DNA of 64,000 bases from Gambelia wislizenii (taxonomy: Eukaryota; Chordata; Lepidosauria; Squamata; Crotaphytidae), in NCBI GenBank assembly GCA_030847615.1, contig JAUMIR010000015.1:2125501-2189500 (forward strand), in the 5' to 3' direction. A program made the translations under genes and the position numbers. The notes beneath the pieces are model-generated. The model saw nothing but the letters and a program-made list of their open reading frames with translations, was not told where the DNA came from and ran no database searches. Shown piece after piece: positions 47,401-59,700 of the stretch (positions are counted from its first letter, which is position 1; each line of letters begins with the position of its first letter).

Positions 47401-50400
47401 CTCGGAGCGTGGTGGGGTCTCCTTCCTTGGAGGTCTTTAAACAGAGGCTGGATTGTCATCTGTCGGGGATGCTTTGATCGTGATTTCCCGCGTGGCAGAA
47501 TGGGGTTGGACTGGATGGCCCTCGTGGTCTCTTCCTACTCTGCAATTCTATGATTCTATGATTCTATGAATGGCTAGTCTCTGGGTGGAAATATGCAAGG
47601 AGGATTAGTGTCTGTTTGGCTAATGCCAGCCACACATGCAGATGAAATGTCAGGAATAAACTCTTCCAAAACACGGCCTCAGAGCCCGGAAAAAAACCAA
47701 GGAAAATCTATGGAGGCCAGCCGTGAAAGCCTTTGACTTCATATTGAACTCGTATTTACTTGCTAGTAAAGTAAGTGCCTGGCTTCACACTGCCTTGATT
47801 CCTTTGCCTGTAATTTGCTTGGCCATGCTCTGCCTCTGTTTATCAGCTGTGTAGTAATCAGCCTTTGGCTGGTTGCCCGGACAGTGTTTGGACAACCGCG
47901 TAGTGGAAACGTGGCCAACTCACCACCTCTGTGCAGCAGGGCAGCTTCTCTTCATCCTCGAGCTGGCAACACTCTGCCACCCCGGTTTCCAGGTTGTTGA
48001 GGGCCTCCCCCTGGCGGGACAGGTGGCTGAAGCTGGTCTGGGGCAGGTTCCAGGGCCCGTAGGAGAGCTTCTTCCGCCCTGCGCTGCAGAGGTTGCCGAT
48101 GTTGCTGGACGAGGGGCGAGCAGGGGGGAATTCGTCCAGCTTGTAGCGGGGTGCCTCTCGGGTGCAAAGCAGACCATAGCAGCCACTGGGACGTCTCCCT
48201 CTGGGGCTGAGCGGGGAGGACAGACGGGTCTGGGGCTCTCCGTGGATGAGGACGGGGAGGTCAGGATCTACACGAGAGAAAAACACAGGTAGCCCTCAGT
48301 TAACAAATAATAATGATAATGATAATAAAATTATTTCTTACCCGCCTCTCCCTATGGATCGAGGCTGGGGAACAACTCATTAACACATAGACATAACTTT
48401 GGTTAAAAGCATATATCAATTAAAAACATGTACAGTTGTCCCTTCCTATTCACTGGGGTTTGGTTCCAGGACCCCCGTGGATACCAAAATCCGTGAATAC
48501 TCAAGTCCCGTTATACGCAATGGCATAGCAAAATGGATGGCAAAATCAAGGGTTGCTTTTTGGATTATTATGTTTTAAAGAATATCTTCAAGCTGTGAAT
48601 ACTTAAATCCGTGGATACCAAATCCCTGGATACGGAGGGACAACTGTATCAATTTTAAAAGTCCATGTGTTCCCAGGAATGAATTGTTTAATAGAAAATT
48701 TGGTACCTGAGGCATGAATATCATGGAAGGAAGTAGGAGAGTTTCCTCCAACGTCACACAGAAAAAGAAGAAGAGGAGGAGAGAGGAAGAACACTTCAAG
48801 AGGTGTCAGTCCGCAGACTTTTTACCCAAAACTAACAATACGTGTGTGTGAAAAGAAACAATCAGGACAGAGAAACCTTCCATAAGTGAACAAAACACTG
48901 TTGAACCTTCTAGTGATTCCTTGAAGGATTCCTCCAAAACACATCCAAGGATGATTTTTTCTTTCTCCAGCATCCACATTTCTTATGATTTTAATTTTTG
49001 GTGGCAGATTTATAGCTCTCTGCCTTTTTTGTTCTTAACATGTTGGAAGTACCCTTTTCTCCCTGTTTTGCTGTTCACACAATGCTCAGGAAGGGATTAT
49101 GGAGGCAGCTGCCGTTTAATTTGCCTGTTGCAGGCAGACGCACCCAGCTAAAGTCGGACCCCTTTGGAAACTGGTGTGAATATGTAGTTACTTGGCTCAC
49201 TGAATAAGTGATAGATGGTAATTATACAACAACATTACCACAAAATTTGAGAAAGGAATCTTTGGTTAGACAGATAATGGATTTGAGTAAACGTGAAGTG
49301 ACTTAGAAAATAAGTTAAAGATACTGTTATCACATTTACATTGGGTAGTAATGATATTGTATTTACAGTTGTCCCTTCACATTCACTGGGGTTTGGTTCC
49401 AGGACCCCCCGTGGATACCCAAATCTGTGAATACTCAAGTCCCATTATATGCAATGGCAATGCAAAATGGTGTCCCTTATATAAGATGACAAAATCAAGG
49501 TTTGCTTTTTGGATTGTTATTTTTTTAAGATTTTCAAGCCGTGAATATTTAAATCCATGGATATCCAAAATCCATGAATACTCAGGTCCCATGATATGCA
49601 ATGGCATAGCAAAATGGTGTCCCTTATATCAGATGGCAAAATCAAGGTTGGCTGTTTGGATGATTATTTTTTAAAGAATATTTTCAAGCCGTGAATACTT
49701 AAATCCGTGAATATGGAGGGACAACTGTACAATTATTTTTAAGAATGTATATAAAGAAAGGTTAATGAAGAAGATGAAACAAGTTCATAACTCAGATGAA
49801 TAGGAAGTAATGTATTATGTTTTATTTCTTTTTGGAAAAGTTTTTAAAGATTAATAATAGTAATAAAAAATATAGTAGGATCCTTTTCTTTCCCTGCTCA
49901 AGCTTTACTGCATTGTTTAAATGCAGACACATCTCTGCAACCCAACACTGAAAGTCTGAATTCTCTCCAGCCCTCCTTCACCATCATCCCAACATCGATG
50001 CTGCTAAAAAATATCCAGCTAGACAAAGGATGAGAAGGAAACGTGAGGCTGGTGGGGCATAAAAAGGCTTTTTAAAAAGGAACATCATTTTCAAAGGCTT
50101 TGTTAACTGAGATATGACTGTAAAGTTTAATAAAAATCAAGCCAAGTAACATTAGGCCCCACAAATCTATATCGCCTCTGTGATGAGTAGGGATATAAAT
50201 CCCCATTGTTGTACAGGGATGTAGTTCCTCACTAAGTTTCTTTTCAAAGGTAGTAATGAGTAATTTCAGCAATTTTTCTCCAGTGCAAGAATGTTTTTGA
50301 ACACCACTTAGTTTTTGAATGGTATTTGCAATTCAGGACTTATTCTGCACAAAATTCACAAGGGGTTGTTTTCCACAGAAAACAGCTTTTTCGGCTCAGT

Positions 50401-50736
50401 AAACAGCATTGTCTGTGTAGAGAATAATATTTGAATGCAGAAATATTAATTCCTCTGCACATAACACTGTTTTTCTGTACAGAAAATGATGTTTTCTATG
50501 CAAATCAACCATGCACAAATTTCATGCATTTCCCTTCACTACAGCAATTTTTTTGCACAGGAATTAATATTTCTGCATTCAAATACTATTTTCCATGCAA
50601 AAAATGCTGTTTCCTAGTCTGTGCTAAAAAAAAAAAGCGTAAATTTTTTGCAGAATACGTTCCAAACTGTGAAGATTCGCGTCAGTCCAGGATTTCTCAA
50701 CCCTCGAAATGCATGTGTTTCCCCCCCCCAAGAGTA

Positions 50737-50783
<47 letters not shown>

Positions 50784-53700
50784 CATATATCAATAAAATG
50801 CATGTTTTTGACCATTTTTTGAATGTTTTTGAACGTTTCTTCCATCCCTGTTCTCGTAGGCAAGGATGAATAATTGTACTTTTTTTTCCCCTCTTCACAA
50901 GTCCTGCACTGTTTTGGAAGATTATTCACAGTTCAGGTCCTTATTCTACGGGGGGGTGGGGGGGGTGGGAATTACACATCTATTTTTTTCCTCCACTGAA
51001 AAATGGCACTTTTTCTGCCCAGGAGAATCATAGAGTTGGAAGAAACCACAAGGGTCATCCAGTCCAACCCCCTGCCATGCAGGAATACCCAATCAAAGTA
51101 CAGTATACTCAATAAATGGCAATCCAGACTTATTCTCTTTGCAGAAAATACCCTTTTTTTGCAAGAAAACTGTGTCCATTTCCACTTTCTCCATCCAGTC
51201 GGATTCCAAAGTAAAATCAGATCTCTCTTAATGCTCACCTTCCAAGTCTCCCAAGTCGATTTCTCTCTGGAGGAGAAACTCTATCGGGATCTCATCCGGC
51301 GCGATTTGCTGTTGGAGCACATCGTCCGAGGGTGGAGGCGGAGGCTTCTCTGCCTCGTCCCCTGGAGAAGCAAAAAAGCAGGATTCAACTCAAGGACCAA
51401 TAAATAGCAATAAATCACACCGAAATATCATTACCTTCCAATATTTGAGACATCTCCATTTGACTGACGTTCCAGTTCAAGATGAACAGGAGCCTGTTCA
51501 CACTACAGAATTATAACACTATCATTCCACTTTAACTGCCAAGCCTCCATCCCATGGAATCTTGGGATTGGCAGTTTAGGGAGGGGTGCTTAGCCAGAAA
51601 GCTCTAGTCCCTCCCCAAACTACCAATCCCAGGATTCCATAGGATGTTGCCATGGAAGTCAAAGCTGAATGATAACGCTATAATTCTGTAGTGTGAACGG
51701 GCCCCAAAGCTCAGGAAACTGTCCAGATATGGGGGGGAAAGGATGGCAAAATAAAGGCTTGGCCCTCCAAATAAGAATTCTGCCCCCACCACGAAACTTT
51801 TGTTTCAGCTGTAAATTTCTAGCAGTTTAAGAAAGCGCGACATTGATAATTGTTCATAATGAGAATTCCTCTTTTATGTCCTGTGTTTTACTTCCCAAAG
51901 GTCATCTTGTCTGACCCTCTTTTTGGGAGGTGTCTAAACTCTGCTCTTAAATGCTCAACTGAAGTTTGAAGTTATTGCTTTAATTAAACTTTAATAAGTT
52001 TAACTGTATTTTAAGGGGGGTGGGATTGAGGGTTCGGGATGTATATTTTAATTGTTGTAAGAGGCCCCAATTGCGTTTCGTAGAAGGGTGGGATATAAAT
52101 AAATTTTATTATTATTATTGTTATTGTTATTGTTATTATTATTACTAATGCAACACTAGAAATTTGGGTACTTTTGGGAAATTTCATCAGCGGATAGACT
52201 TCTTACTTCATTTTGCCCCCTTTATAACTACACCCTGTTAGAAGGTTTTTAAAAATATGTTTTAAACAATTTTAAAAGCAGCAATGGGAATCAGGTGTTC
52301 CTTGAAATGTTGTTGGAGTTCAGCTCCCATTATCCCTGACCCTTGGCTGTCCAGGCTAATAGGGCTTCTGGGAGCTGCAGTGTAAAAACACACACGGAAA
52401 GTTGCATGATTCCCATGGGTGTTTTCAAGCGTTGAAATAATCTCACATTATTTTTAAAAAGATTTCCTAGACTATACTCCACATCTTGGAGACCTGCTGA
52501 TACTAAGCAGGTTAGAAATACAGTTGTCCCTCCATATCCACGGATTTGGTGTCCATGGATTTAAGCACTCACAGCTTGAAAATATTATTTAAAAAAATAA
52601 TAATCCAAAAAGCCAATCTTGATGTTGCCATCTTATATAAGGGACACCATTTTGCTATGCCATTGCATAGAATGGGACTTGAGTATTCACGGATTTTGGT
52701 ATCCACAGGGATCCTGGAACCAAAACCCAGTGAATATGAAGTTGTCCCTCCATATCCGTGGATTTGGTATCCATGGATTTAAGTATCCACGGCTTGAAAA
52801 TATTCTTTAAAAATAGTAATCCAAAAAGCAAACCTTGATTTTGCCATCTTATATAAGTGACATCATTTTGCTATGGCATTTCATCTAATGAGACTTGAGT
52901 ATTCATGGATTTTGGTATCCACAGGGGATCCTGGAACTAAAACCCAGCAAATATGAAGGGACAACTCAGTTGTCCCTCCGTATCCACGGATTTGGTATCT
53001 GTGGATTTAAGTATCCACGGCTTGAAAATATTCTTTAAAAAATAGTAATCCAAAAAGCAAACCTTGATTTTGCCATCTTATAGAAGGGACACCATTTTGC
53101 TATGCCGTTGCATAGAATGGGACTTGGGTATTCATGGATTTTGGTATCCATGCGGGGTGGGTGGGTCCTGGAACCAAATCCCAGCAAATATGAAGGGACA
53201 ACTGTATTTTTTAAAAATCAAATCTAGTATCCCCTGTTTGGAGATGACAAGAAGCCGGACTGTGGGAGGAAAAAAAACCCAGAGCATGTTACTACCGCCC
53301 TTTTGCAGGCAGGTGCCTTAGACAAGTCACAATTAATCGCTTTTTAATCAGTTTCAAGTACTTCCTCCCTCAATTACACAGCCGTCTGTCATGCATGAAT
53401 AAGAGCGAACAGGAAAATCTGGCCCTGCTTCCTTGACGGGCTCCTTAGAGGAGGAATTGAGGCGAGAGAGTGTTTATTGCTTAAACAGCCCATGTTTAAT
53501 CACAGAGGTACAAATTAGCTTTGGCGGTGCAGGCTGGTATTTCTGGCGCCTTCCTGGGAGCATTTACTTGTTTTCATAGACTTCATAGAATCCTAGAGTT
53601 GGAAGAGACCCCCAAGGGCCATCCAGTCCAACCCCCTGCCATGCAGGATCTGTTTCAAAGCATGCCCTAATTGGGCAGGGACCATCTCAGTTAATCCTCT

Positions 53701-56700
53701 GCCATCCCGTTTTTTCAGCTGCTTTTAAAATGTCCTGGTTTCTAATAAAAGGCGAAATATTTAAACAATCGGAAGAGAAACGTGCGTCACCTACTGTAAC
53801 AATGTTAACCACCCAACCAATCTAAGAGATGTTGTATATGAACAGAATTACAGATAGTACAATTCACAACACTGCTTTAGACTTTAGAGAGTTTAGTAAT
53901 ACAGGCGGTTGAAACAAATCCTGATTTAAGAAACACACCGATAAAATGAAGTTGAAATGGAAAGACATACACGAATACCAAATATTAATGAATGGACAGG
54001 AAAATTATTAGACATATTAGAATTGGTTAATCTGACAAATAGAATAAGAAATAAGACAAGTAAGAAACTTCTGGAAGACTGGTCAGAGGTGATAAGAAAT
54101 TGGGGTGGGTGGGAAATTGATATATAGTTGACAAACAAATAATGTTATTATTATGTATGAGTAAAATAGGGATAAAGAAGGAAAGGGGAAAAGAGTGACA
54201 ATAAAAGATGGGGTGACAGTTTAAAAAGATGACTTTGGAGAAACCAAAGTCTATTAAAGTTCAAATTAAATCCTGTAGTCTCTTAAAGGTGAATTTCGCA
54301 GAAGGTTTTGCAGAAATCAGCCCCACTGAAATTGATTTCGGCAAGGCTGTCTCTGTTGACTGTGGAAACAGAGCGTTCTCGGTTTTGCAAAAGGAGCATG
54401 CAGGAATGCATCGGCCTCGGCTCGGCCTCAGACCTCGTGGTGGGCGGCTTCCGTTGGCTCTCTTTTGTCCCTGCGCACCCGGTAAATATTTACCCATACC
54501 CTCCAACATTTCACAGATGAAAACCGGAGGCATGTGGCCAAGCAACATCCGAGCGTGGTCAAGAGCGCAGAAGTTATGAACAAGGAAGAGCAGGCAAGCT
54601 CATAACCAGACTTTCTCTGCTGGTTGCAAGGGGAGAAAAGGAACCCCAAATCAAGGGTGGGAGACAGGCAACCCCTGGCTATGCTGGCTGGGGGATTCTG
54701 GGAGTGACAGTCCAAAAAGGCACCTTTTCCCATACACTGGAAGTTCTGGCCTGTAGCATTTGGGAAAAAGGGACCAAAGTCAGATCTTGTGTGAATATTT
54801 GCCTGGAAGTTGCCTGTCAACCTATGGTGACCCCCATGGATTTCAGATGGTTTTCCTAGGCAAGGAATCCCCAGAGGTGGTTTTGCCAGTTCCTTCCTCT
54901 GAAACACAGCCTACAGTACCTGGGATTCATTGGCGGTCTCCCATCCAAGGACTAACCAGGGCTGACCTGGCTTAGCTTCCAAGATCAGATTGGATCTGGC
55001 GCCTTTAGGGAACGTAGGCTGTCTGGTGACATGATACAGCCACCTTTAAATATTTAAAGCGATTTCACGTAGAAGATGGTGCGAGCTTGTTTTCTGGCAT
55101 TCCAGAGACTAGAATTAGAAGCAATGGATTCAAATGTCAAGAAAAGAGATTCCACCTTAATATTAGGAGGTGCTTCATGACCGTAAGAGCTGTTGGACAG
55201 TGGAATGGACGGCCTGGGAAGCTGATGGACTCTCCATCTTTGGAGGCCTTTCAACAGAGGTTGGATGGGCATCTCTCAGAACTGCAGGGCTTAGACGAGA
55301 TGACCCTCATGGTCCCCTTCCAACTCTAAGATTTTATGCATCTATGCTTCTATGTAGTCACTGAGGTGCTGGCACACTGCAGAAATAACACAGTTTGATA
55401 CCACTTAAACTGCCATGGTGCAATGCTTATGAAATTCTGGGATTTGCAGTTGTGTGAGATATTTAGCCCTCTCTGTCAGAGAGCTCTGATGCCACAACAA
55501 ACTATGGTCTTGTCTATATGAGGGGTAAATAATACGGATGCATTCGAAAAGGCAGGTGTTCGCAACAATGCAATCTGCCTACATGGCCAAAAGAGCCCCC
55601 CTAAACTCCGCATGACCCCCTAGCCAGCTGGCGGCTGTGAGTGATATACTCGCGATTTTAAATCTGCCGCCGCCATTTAAAAAAAAATAGTTTCCCAGGG
55701 TGCGCACAAGCAACACTTCGCATTTACAAATAAATTAAATTAAATTAAAAAGTATAAAATTGCCATTTGATCAACCTACTAGACCCTCGCTTAGCCGAAA
55801 ATCCAACATGGCGGCTGCAGCCGCTTTCCCTCTTTGCTAGCCCCGCCCCTGTGCTCATCCAGCCAATCAGATTGCACTGCCTGTTCGTAGCTGTGCGAAT
55901 GTGAGTGTTCAAATGGTTGCACATTTGGAAGTCATACAGAGCTTTTCAGAAAATCTATACGAAGCCCCGGACGTGGTGCCCACGGACTTTGCAGTGGATT
56001 TAGCTGCCCCCTTTCCAAATGACATGAATTTGTGTGCACGTCCGTACGAGCGGATCGCTGATCTTTCGCATCTTGCTCGTATTATTTTGACCGTATAGAC
56101 TGGACCTACAAAACCCAGGATTCCATAGGATGGAGCCATGATAGTTAAAGTGATATCAAACTACTGTACTGTACATTATTTCTGCAGTGTGGAAGCAGCC
56201 ATTGTTTTCCTTCACAGCCGCTTTATGTTCTGCGTCCCTTTTCTCATCCAGAGTTTGCTTTCTGGGCGAAAGTTTGTCCAGTCCATCCTCAAACTATGGA
56301 CATTTTCAGGCATGTCTTACCGTGCTCGATGCTTTCGGAAGAGCTTCAGCGCTGCCACATGGCAGGGGCTCCATTTTGGACAACGCTGTCCCTCTGGCGA
56401 AATCGTCCATGTCACTTCCGTGCAGGATTGGAGGCGGCTGTGCCATATTTTGCCAGATTTTATTCACGGAAGTTGTCCATGAATAAAATATGGCGCGGCT
56501 GCCTCCAATCCTACACAGAAGTGACACGGACGATTTCGCCGGACGGACGGTGTTGTCCAAAATGGAGTCCCGGCTGCATGGCAGCGCCGAAGCTCTCCCG
56601 AAAGCATCTAGCGCAGTAAGACGTGTCTGAAAATGTCCTATGTTAAAATACTTTCCACACACACACACACAGAAAAGGAAGCAGTTCAAGGATACTTTAA

Positions 56701-59700
56701 AATGTTGCAAAATAGTTTTGGCAAAAACAATACAAAACAAAAACACACGCACAACAACTCTGGGTGGCCTGCAAAACCGAAAACACACACAGAGAGAATT
56801 AGTCACAAGATCTTTTAGAATTAAAAATCGGTGCAGGTTGTTTCCCCCTCCCCCCTTTTTCCCAATTAATGTTTGTCAGCTTGTAGATGAAAACAAAGAG
56901 TTTGCTTTTATGCTTTTGGAAGTCACAGTTTAGTCTAGCACTGCGAAATATCTGATAAAGTCGGATATTTTTATTTTTATTTTGAGGTTAGTAGAGTGCA
57001 GGGCATGGGTTAGCCAACATTTCAAGGGAATCAGATAAAATGTAGAAATAAATGGGTTTTGATTCCGAGCACAGGAATTGAGGAGAGACTGTGGAGTTTG
57101 GGACATTTTTTAAAAAATTGAGGGAGGGTCCTAGGGGTTTGGGGAGAACTACAAAGGAGTTTTAATGGGCCACAGACGTTGGTGTGACCCATGGGTCATA
57201 TTTTCTCCCACCCATTTTGAAAATATGTTTATCGTGCACTTTTAAGAGGCCAGAATTCCTGCAAAACAGTTAAAAGTACAGCATCAGGAGAATCCGGCTC
57301 CGAACAATTAACAAAGATATGATGCAAGGGCTGCAGTCAAGCTCAATGTTATTGGTTTTTTTCTACCTGGCAAAGAGCTCTGTGTAACTCCCACGGCTTG
57401 TGCATTCTTGCACCCAAGTGCCAAACAAAAAGAGCTGTTCCTTTTTCTGATATTTCACAGAATCATAGAGTTGGAAGAGACCCCAAGGGCCATCCAGTCC
57501 AACTCCATTTTACCATGCAGGAATACACAATGAAAGCCCTCCCGACAGACGGCCATCCAGACTCTGTTTAAAAACCTCCAAAGAAGACGACTCCACCACA
57601 CTCCCAGGCAGTGCATTCCACTTCCAAACAGCTCTTACTATCAAGAAGGTCTTCCTAATGTTTAGGTGGAATCTCTTTTCCTGCAGTTTGAACCCATTGC
57701 TCCGTGTCCTAGTCTCTGGAGCAGCAAAAAACAAGATTGCTCCATCCTTAGGATGACATCCCTTCCAATATTTAAACATTTGTAGGAAGGGAGACCAAAA
57801 CTGGGAGGAGAAAAGAAGTCTCCCTGCATCACCCAGGTGCATTTGTCGTGCTTAGTGGGTCCTTTGACAAAACTGGGGCGAGGGGTGAACAAGGTACACC
57901 TGTTGTAAATATCAGAGGTCCTATAAACGGACTTGATTTAAGGCACGGGGCTGGCATGTTTTGTGATGCTTTTTCTTGCCTCCCCCCCCCCTTGAAAGCA
58001 ACACCCCCTCCCATCCCCAGCTGTTTTTCTCTTAAGGAAATTGTATGTCCCTCCAGATGTAGAAGGACTGCAACCTCCAGCATTCCTCATCGTCGAGCTA
58101 TGCTGGCTACAGGGTTGCTGGGAGCTGCACTCCAACAATGTCTGGAGGCCTGCATGATGTGTCTGGAAGTGAGAGAAAAACAACAGGGGTGGGGATGTGG
58201 ACTGAAGTTTTCGGAGGGGAAAATTATAAGCAAAGGAACAGTTCGGAATGCATTCGGTTTGTTTCCATCCCATCCTCTCTCATACCCTCTGACATTTCAC
58301 AGGTAATAACTGGGACACATATGGCCAAGCAACATCAGAGTGCGGTCAAGGTGGGGGGAAAATATGAATGCGGAAAAGCAGACAAGCCATGAGAAGCTGT
58401 AGAAGTTTGCTTTTACCCGAGTGTCCTGGGAAAAGTAAGATTCTGCCCTTTCCTCACTTCTCCTCCCTGCTAAATTAATAGCGCAAACTATTGTTGCACT
58501 TTGAACTAAATTTGCAGCAATTGAATTAAGCTGAGGAGGAAGTGAGAAAGCAGGAGGGGGGAAAAAACCGGGACATTTTAAAAGCAGGTAAGAAAGCAGG
58601 AAGGCAAAGGGTGCATCAAGATTGTCTCAGAACAATTGGGGGATAGATTTTCCTTGTTTTTTTTTTGTTTGTTTGTTTTTGTTTTTGAGGCTGTGAGACC
58701 GTGTTTTGGAAGAGTTTACTTCTGACGTTTTGCCTGCATCTGTGGTTGGCATCTTCACAGAATGGTTGGGTAGGAGTGTGTGTGAGGTTTATATACTGTG
58801 AGTCCCTGTTGGAGAGGATATGTAGCTTTGTGTATTTGAATGGCTAGTTCAGTAAATATCTTCTGCATGAATACACAGGTGCATCAACTTGAGGAAGTAA
58901 AAATAGGAGTTCTACATCTCCCCAGAAATTCCTTGGGAGGTGCCCATGTGGGGCAGACACACTTTGTTTTACTATGGGTCCGTAGGGGCCCTCCAAAAAA
59001 GCGATACAAGGACTCCCTGAAACAACATCTCAGGCTCAGCCAAATTGATCACCAACAATGGTCCGCCCTGGCCTCACGATCCACAATGCTGCAGCCTTAT
59101 TTGAGAATTCATGCCGAACAAGTCTTGAAGAGAAACGACAACGCAGAAAGAATCACAACCTGGAAACATCACCCAAGGAGACCTTCTGCTGTGCTTTCTG
59201 CAACCAGACTTGTCTATCTCAGATTGGCCTTTTTAGTCATCAGCGCGCTATTTTTCATCCCCTGATTGCATATCTCAAGTTGATGTACGTGTGTATTCAT
59301 GCACAAGATATTTACTGAACTAGCATCCAAATACACAAATTTACATATCCTCCCCAACAGGGGTTCACAGTATATAAAACCCCCACAAACACTCCTACCC
59401 ACCCATTCTCTGAAGATGCCAGCCACGGATGCAGGCGAAACGTTTCCGAAAGAAACTCTTCCAGAAAATGACCTCACAGCCTGGAAAAAAAACAAGGAAA
59501 ATCCATGCCCAAGATATTTACTGAACTAGCCATCTAAATACACAAAGGTACATATCCTCTCCAACAGGGACCCACAGTATATAAAATGCCCCCACACCCT
59601 ATGCCACCATTCTCTGAGGATGCCAGCCACAGATGCAGGCGAAATGTCAGAAAGAAACTTCCACAACACGGCCTCACAGCCCACAAAAAACCACAGAAAA

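Noticed and set aside
54229..54579. 116-codon open frame on the + strand
   Set aside because: Ends in the family M repeat; no homology and no ECM1 phase fit.
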